The notes beneath the pieces were generated by a model. That model made no database searches and was not told the origin of the DNA. It saw only the letters and a list, made by a program, of their open reading frames with translations. A DNA stretch of 64,000 nt from contig JABLXE010000001.1 in NCBI GenBank assembly GCA_013178225.1, positions 1-64,000 of the forward strand, written 5' to 3'. The position numbers were made by a program, and so were the translations under genes. Origin of the DNA: Methanotrichaceae archaeon. GTDB taxonomy: Archaea > Halobacteriota > Methanosarcinia > Methanotrichales > Methanotrichaceae. Of this stretch, positions 61,257-64,000 are shown piece after piece; position 1 is the stretch's first letter; each line of letters begins with the position of its first letter.

Positions 61257-62024
61257 TCAGCGATTCTGTGTTATTAGACCATGCTTTCTGCGTTCCTTAA
61301 GCCTGTAGCTATCGCCTTTGATGTTAATGGTAGTACAGTGGTGCAGTATCCTATCAAGGACCGCAGATGCGATCACGTGATCTCTGAATATCTCGCCCCA
61401 CTCACCATATGACTTGTTTGAGGTGAAAATGATAGACCTGGTCTCATAGAACCTTGAAATCAGCTGGAAGAAAGCATGAGCACCGTCAGAAGTGAACGGC
61501 AGATATCCGATCTCATCCACAATCAATAGCTGAAACTTGGATAAACCTTTAATCTTCTGCTCAAGCCTATCCTGCTTGTTGGCATCGACTAACCTCTCGA
61601 TAAGAGTTGCAGCGTTCGTAAAATGAACTCTGAACCCTGATATTACCGCCTCCAATCCCAATGCAATGGCCAGATGAGTCTTGCCAACACCTGGCGGTCC
61701 GAGGAAGACGACGTTCTCGCAATTCTTGATGAACCTTAGACTGGTTAGATCCCTGATCACTGCTTTGTCCAGAGACGGTTGAAACTCGAAATCGAAATCT
61801 CCAAGCCTCTTTTGAGACGGAAATCCAGCGATCCTGGTCCTCATTGCCAGAGATTGAGCCTCTTTGTTCTTCATCTCCTGGTCAATCAAATAATCCAGAA
61901 TCTCGATGGTAGATTTACCATCTTTAGCGGCGATTTCAAGGAAGTTATCGAGGATTGAGTCGATGGTATCGAGTTTCATCACCTGAAGGTTATGATGAAG
62001 CCGCTCGTAAGCGAAGTTGCTCAT
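61257..62024 (-). CDS. istB: IstB-family ATP-binding protein of IS21
   Basis: 255 residues. Walker A GPPGVGKTHLAIALG near residue 110, Walker B LLIVDEIGYLPF, and FTSNKSYGEWGEIF are the hallmarks of IstB, the AAA+ helper that loads target DNA for IstA. The start overlaps the istA stop by 4 bases (ATGA). Ends with basic KERRKHGL. Complete. Confidence 0.95.
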   Translation of the reverse strand: MSNFAYERLHHNLQVMKLDTIDSILDNFLEIAAKDGKSTIEILDYLIDQEMKNKEAQSLAMRTRIAGFPSQKRLGDFDFEFQPSLDKAVIRDLTSLRFIKNCENVVFLGPPGVGKTHLAIALGLEAVISGFRVHFTNAATLIERLVDANKQDRLEQKIKGLSKFQLLIVDEIGYLPFTSDGAHAFFQLISRFYETRSIIFTSNKSYGEWGEIFRDHVIASAVLDRILHHCTTINIKGDSYRLKERRKHGLITQNR

Positions 62025-63256
62025 TTCTCTATCCCCTCACTGAACCTATCATAAACGTCTAGCGGTCTTGTCTCAACCATTACTTCGCTAAATCTCAGTA
62101 CTGAAGGAGATTGATTCAGCCTGGCCTTGTTCTCTTTAAGAACCTCTGAAAGAAGACCCGAGAAATGATCTTTATCTCGGCATATCCTACCACTGCCGGT
62201 TAGGATCGCATGTTCGCAGATCAGCTCTGAACCAACATAGACCTTGATGCTATTGTTTCCTATCCGAACCCTGGCCTCTCTTCCTGCAAACCGATAAGGA
62301 ACCGAATAGCGGTTGCCGTTGTAAGACAGGTATGCGTCTCTTGAAATCTTCCTAGTGCACTCTCTGTTGACGACATATGCAGGAATGACCTCGACTGGAT
62401 TCAATCCTTCTAGCTTCAGTCTCTCAACCGGGATTTCATGAGTGGTTCCGTGAATGCTTGAGTTGACGCGCTTAAGCCATATCTGGACCTGGTTGTTGAG
62501 ATCTGAGAAAGAGCTAAAGGAACTGCCTTTGAAGAAATCGCGTTTGACAAAACCCACAGTGTTTTCGATCTTGCCTTTCGTCTGAGGACGATAAGGCCGA
62601 CAGAGCCTGGGTATAAAACCAAAATGCCTGAAAAATTGCTCGAACTCAGGATTCCATTCGGAATTGGCAGGCTTCGACGCTCTTCTCAAAACAACCTGCT
62701 TCATGTTATCGTAAAGGATCTCCTCTGGATAACCTCCAAAGTAGTTGAAGGCATTCAAATGACACTGAATCAGCGTGGCAGCATCTATCGATAAGGTAAA
62801 CTCTGCGTACCTCATACGCGAGTATCCGAGAACCATCGTGAAACAATAGAGCTTGAGGATCTTATCATCAATCTCGATATAGCCGCATTCGCCCCAGTCT
62901 ACCTGACCCTGCTTACCAGGGCGAGTCTCATAACGATATATGGCGCAGACTCCGGATTTGGGCCGGACCTTCCGAACGAAGTCTTTGACTATCGTGTATT
63001 TCCCGGTGAATCCCATCTCCTGGATCTCACGATAGATTCTCGAAGCGGTTAATGGATAGCTGTTCAGCCTCTGAGCGATATAATCCTTGTAATCATCCAG
63101 CTTACTTGGCTTAGGCAATCTCTTTTTGGCGACTGGAGGGGTATCCGAATTGATATACTTGCGCACGGTTCTGCGGTTGTATCCGGTCTCCTTGGCAATC
63201 TCGCTGATGCTCAATCCCTGCTCGTGTGTTCTCTTAACATGAGAAACTCCTCCCAT
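62021..63256 (-). CDS. istA: IstA transposase of IS21
   Basis: About 411 residues in its native form: an N-terminal helix-turn-helix (LSISEIAKETGYNRRTVRKY), the DDE core with VDWGECGYIEID, LYDNMKQVVL and PQTKGKIENTVGFVKR, and the C-terminal beta-barrel with VNRECTRKISRDAYLSY. The reading frame is open across the upstream end of the element into HEAT-repeat coding DNA, so a fused 542-residue product is possible, starting at 63649. The native start is placed at the ATG at 63256, behind which the family sequence begins. Confidence 0.93.
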   Translation of the reverse strand: MGGVSHVKRTHEQGLSISEIAKETGYNRRTVRKYINSDTPPVAKKRLPKPSKLDDYKDYIAQRLNSYPLTASRIYREIQEMGFTGKYTIVKDFVRKVRPKSGVCAIYRYETRPGKQGQVDWGECGYIEIDDKILKLYCFTMVLGYSRMRYAEFTLSIDAATLIQCHLNAFNYFGGYPEEILYDNMKQVVLRRASKPANSEWNPEFEQFFRHFGFIPRLCRPYRPQTKGKIENTVGFVKRDFFKGSSFSSFSDLNNQVQIWLKRVNSSIHGTTHEIPVERLKLEGLNPVEVIPAYVVNRECTRKISRDAYLSYNGNRYSVPYRFAGREARVRIGNNSIKVYVGSELICEHAILTGSGRICRDKDHFSGLLSEVLKENKARLNQSPSVLRFSEVMVETRPLDVYDRFSEGIEK

Positions 63257-63353
63257 TTCAGCATCAATACAGCCTTTGATTTGAAAATCAAAAGCTGTAG
63301 AGGTGGGCATTTTTATCCCGCCGAAATTGAGCACTTTTTGACCGCCTATGACA

Positions 63354-63660
63354 TCGGGTACCTGAGAGAAAGTCTGTCCCAGAGCATCTGCTGCCTTACC
63401 TCGCACATAGCTATCTTCATCATAGGTTAGTTCGATCAGGTCCTTCCAAGCCTGAGTTTTATCGGGTACCTGAGAGAAAATCCTGCCCAAAGCTGTTGCT
63501 GCCTTTCCTCTTACATGATTATCTTCGTCCTGAGTCAGCCTGTGTAGGTCCTTCCAAGCCTGAGTTTTATCGGGTACCTGAGAGAAAGCCTGTCCCAGAG
63601 CCTCTGCTGCTTTCGCCCTCACATCCTTGTCTTTGTCCTGAGTCAGCATGTGTAGGTTTT
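63354..63660 (-). pseudogene. HEAT-repeat protein fragment, three 36-residue repeats
   Basis: Three copies of a 36-residue alpha-helical repeat, such as LTQDKDKDVRAKAAEALGQA followed by FSQVPDKTQAWKDLHR, match tandem 108-base repeats starting at 63354, 63462 and 63570. The fragment ends at the IS21 boundary. Its 5' side meets a TGA in this frame, while another minus-strand frame (63839-63640) with SENFYTIDPNLNLVKINAPH-like text, SLENFYTIDPNLNLVKINA, may be the true continuation after a slip. HEAT repeats serve protein binding. Confidence 0.7.
63570..63660. repeat. 108-base tandem repeats (third unit)
   Basis: The phrase TCGGGTACCTGAGAGAAA recurs at 63354, 63462 and 63570, exactly 108 bases apart; the units encode the HEAT repeats. 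Confidence 0.85.
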
Positions 63661-63897
63661 GCGTGTGGAGCGTTAATTTTCACCAAGTTTAGATTAGGAT
63701 CTATGGTATAAAAATTTTCCAGACTATCTATAATAGTAGGATAGATACCTTTACCCGAAATTCGAAAATCCACTGCCCTCAGGTTTCTTTTGATCCACCA
63801 ACTTTGGTTGGTGCGGCATTCAAGGACCAATGGTACCATTTAGTTCCTTTGGAACATAAATGCCCAGTTGCCAATATTCTGTTCTTTCCCTAGCGAT

Positions 63898-64000
63898 TCA
63901 GGAGGGGCCTTGCGCCTCTACATGCCTGTTGGTGGGATCAATAGTCCAAAGTGACACACCATGCTCCAGATCTCCCATCTGGAACCTATTGTCCCTCACC
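63898..64000 (-). other. Possible partial gene at the window edge
   Basis: A frame running off the edge reads VRDNRFQMGDLEHGVSLWTI then DPTNRHVEAQGPS before TGA at 63898. Too short to identify; it may be a gene tail or part of the decayed flank. Confidence 0.3.

Larger units (their letters stand above)
61157..63353. mobile_element. IS21-family insertion sequence
   Basis: A 2197-base element carrying istA and istB on the minus strand. The ends begin TGTCA and finish TGACA, each with two tandem recognition blocks: GGCGGTGTAAAAATGCCCA and GGCGGCATAAAAGTGCTCA at the left (61163-61206), and the mirror set at the right (63304-63353). The element's transposase is intact. The flanking DNA differs on the two sides with no direct repeat. 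Confidence 0.9.

Noticed and set aside
63354-63660. CRISPR-like array suggested by regular 108-base repeats
   Set aside because: The spacing is too long and uniform, and the units translate into HEAT repeats with no distinct spacers.
1-64000. rRNA, tRNA or CRISPR anywhere
   Set aside because: I looked in the intergenic spaces on both strands and found no conserved arm motifs or repeat-spacer pattern.

Overview
The window looks like a chromosome segment of a methanogenic euryarchaeon, most likely of the Methanosarcinia and perhaps Methanothrix (Methanosaeta). This is inferred from gene content, since no rRNA or tRNA is present. The pointers are a family B DNA polymerase with a C-terminal PIP-like box, archaemetzincin, an archaeal ScpB with a long C-terminal extension, an Mrp/NBP35 ATPase, a 2-Cys peroxiredoxin of the Aeropyrum type, many signal-peptide proteins of unknown family, AT-rich intergenic DNA with strong GGAGG-type ribosome sites, and short inter-gene overlaps.

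Layout. 1-11.7 kb is a sulfur-ester region: a HicA toxin gene, an SdsA-type alkylsulfatase broken by two single-base frameshifts, a SulP anion permease, a secreted SCP2-like protein, a formylglycine-type arylsulfatase, a BASS-family transporter, an Fe-S/FMN/FAD ene-reductase and a VOC protein. 12.5-23.2 kb is a metal, siderophore or corrinoid uptake region. It has a secreted Cys-containing protein, three substrate-binding proteins, two FecCD permeases, two ATPases, a cupin and an alpha/beta hydrolase that could open the imported ligand. 23.4-31.4 kb is a mixed stretch: ArsM arsenite methyltransferase, RDD protein, a GerW/DUF2953 three-gene unit, DUF378, peroxiredoxin, a double GNAT protein and a glutamine amidotransferase. 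31.5-50.9 kb is mostly ordinary chromosome: PolB, MarC, a right-handed beta-helix surface protein, archaemetzincin, a radical SAM enzyme, a PEGA-like surface protein, a putative zinc peptidase followed by a small gene that seems to start with CTG, ScpB, CorA, Mrp, a secreted M3 peptidase, and a large hybrid histidine kinase just beyond at 51-54 kb.

54-64 kb is decaying and mobile DNA: an Mrr endonuclease remnant, three diverged copies of a noncoding repeat, an MscS gene split by an IS200-type element whose insertion point can be placed almost to the base, a secreted HAD phosphatase, a 494-residue secreted protein, a transposase stub, and an IS21 element. The IS21 element sits between unrelated flanks with no target duplication and fuses the istA frame to HEAT repeats.

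How the genes may work together (inference): the sulfatases, the SulP and BASS carriers and the reductase could salvage sulfate or carbon from sulfate esters. The uptake region could bring in a chelated metal or corrinoid and release it with the hydrolase. Several secreted proteins are probably envelope or sheath components. No CRISPR array, rRNA or tRNA was found.
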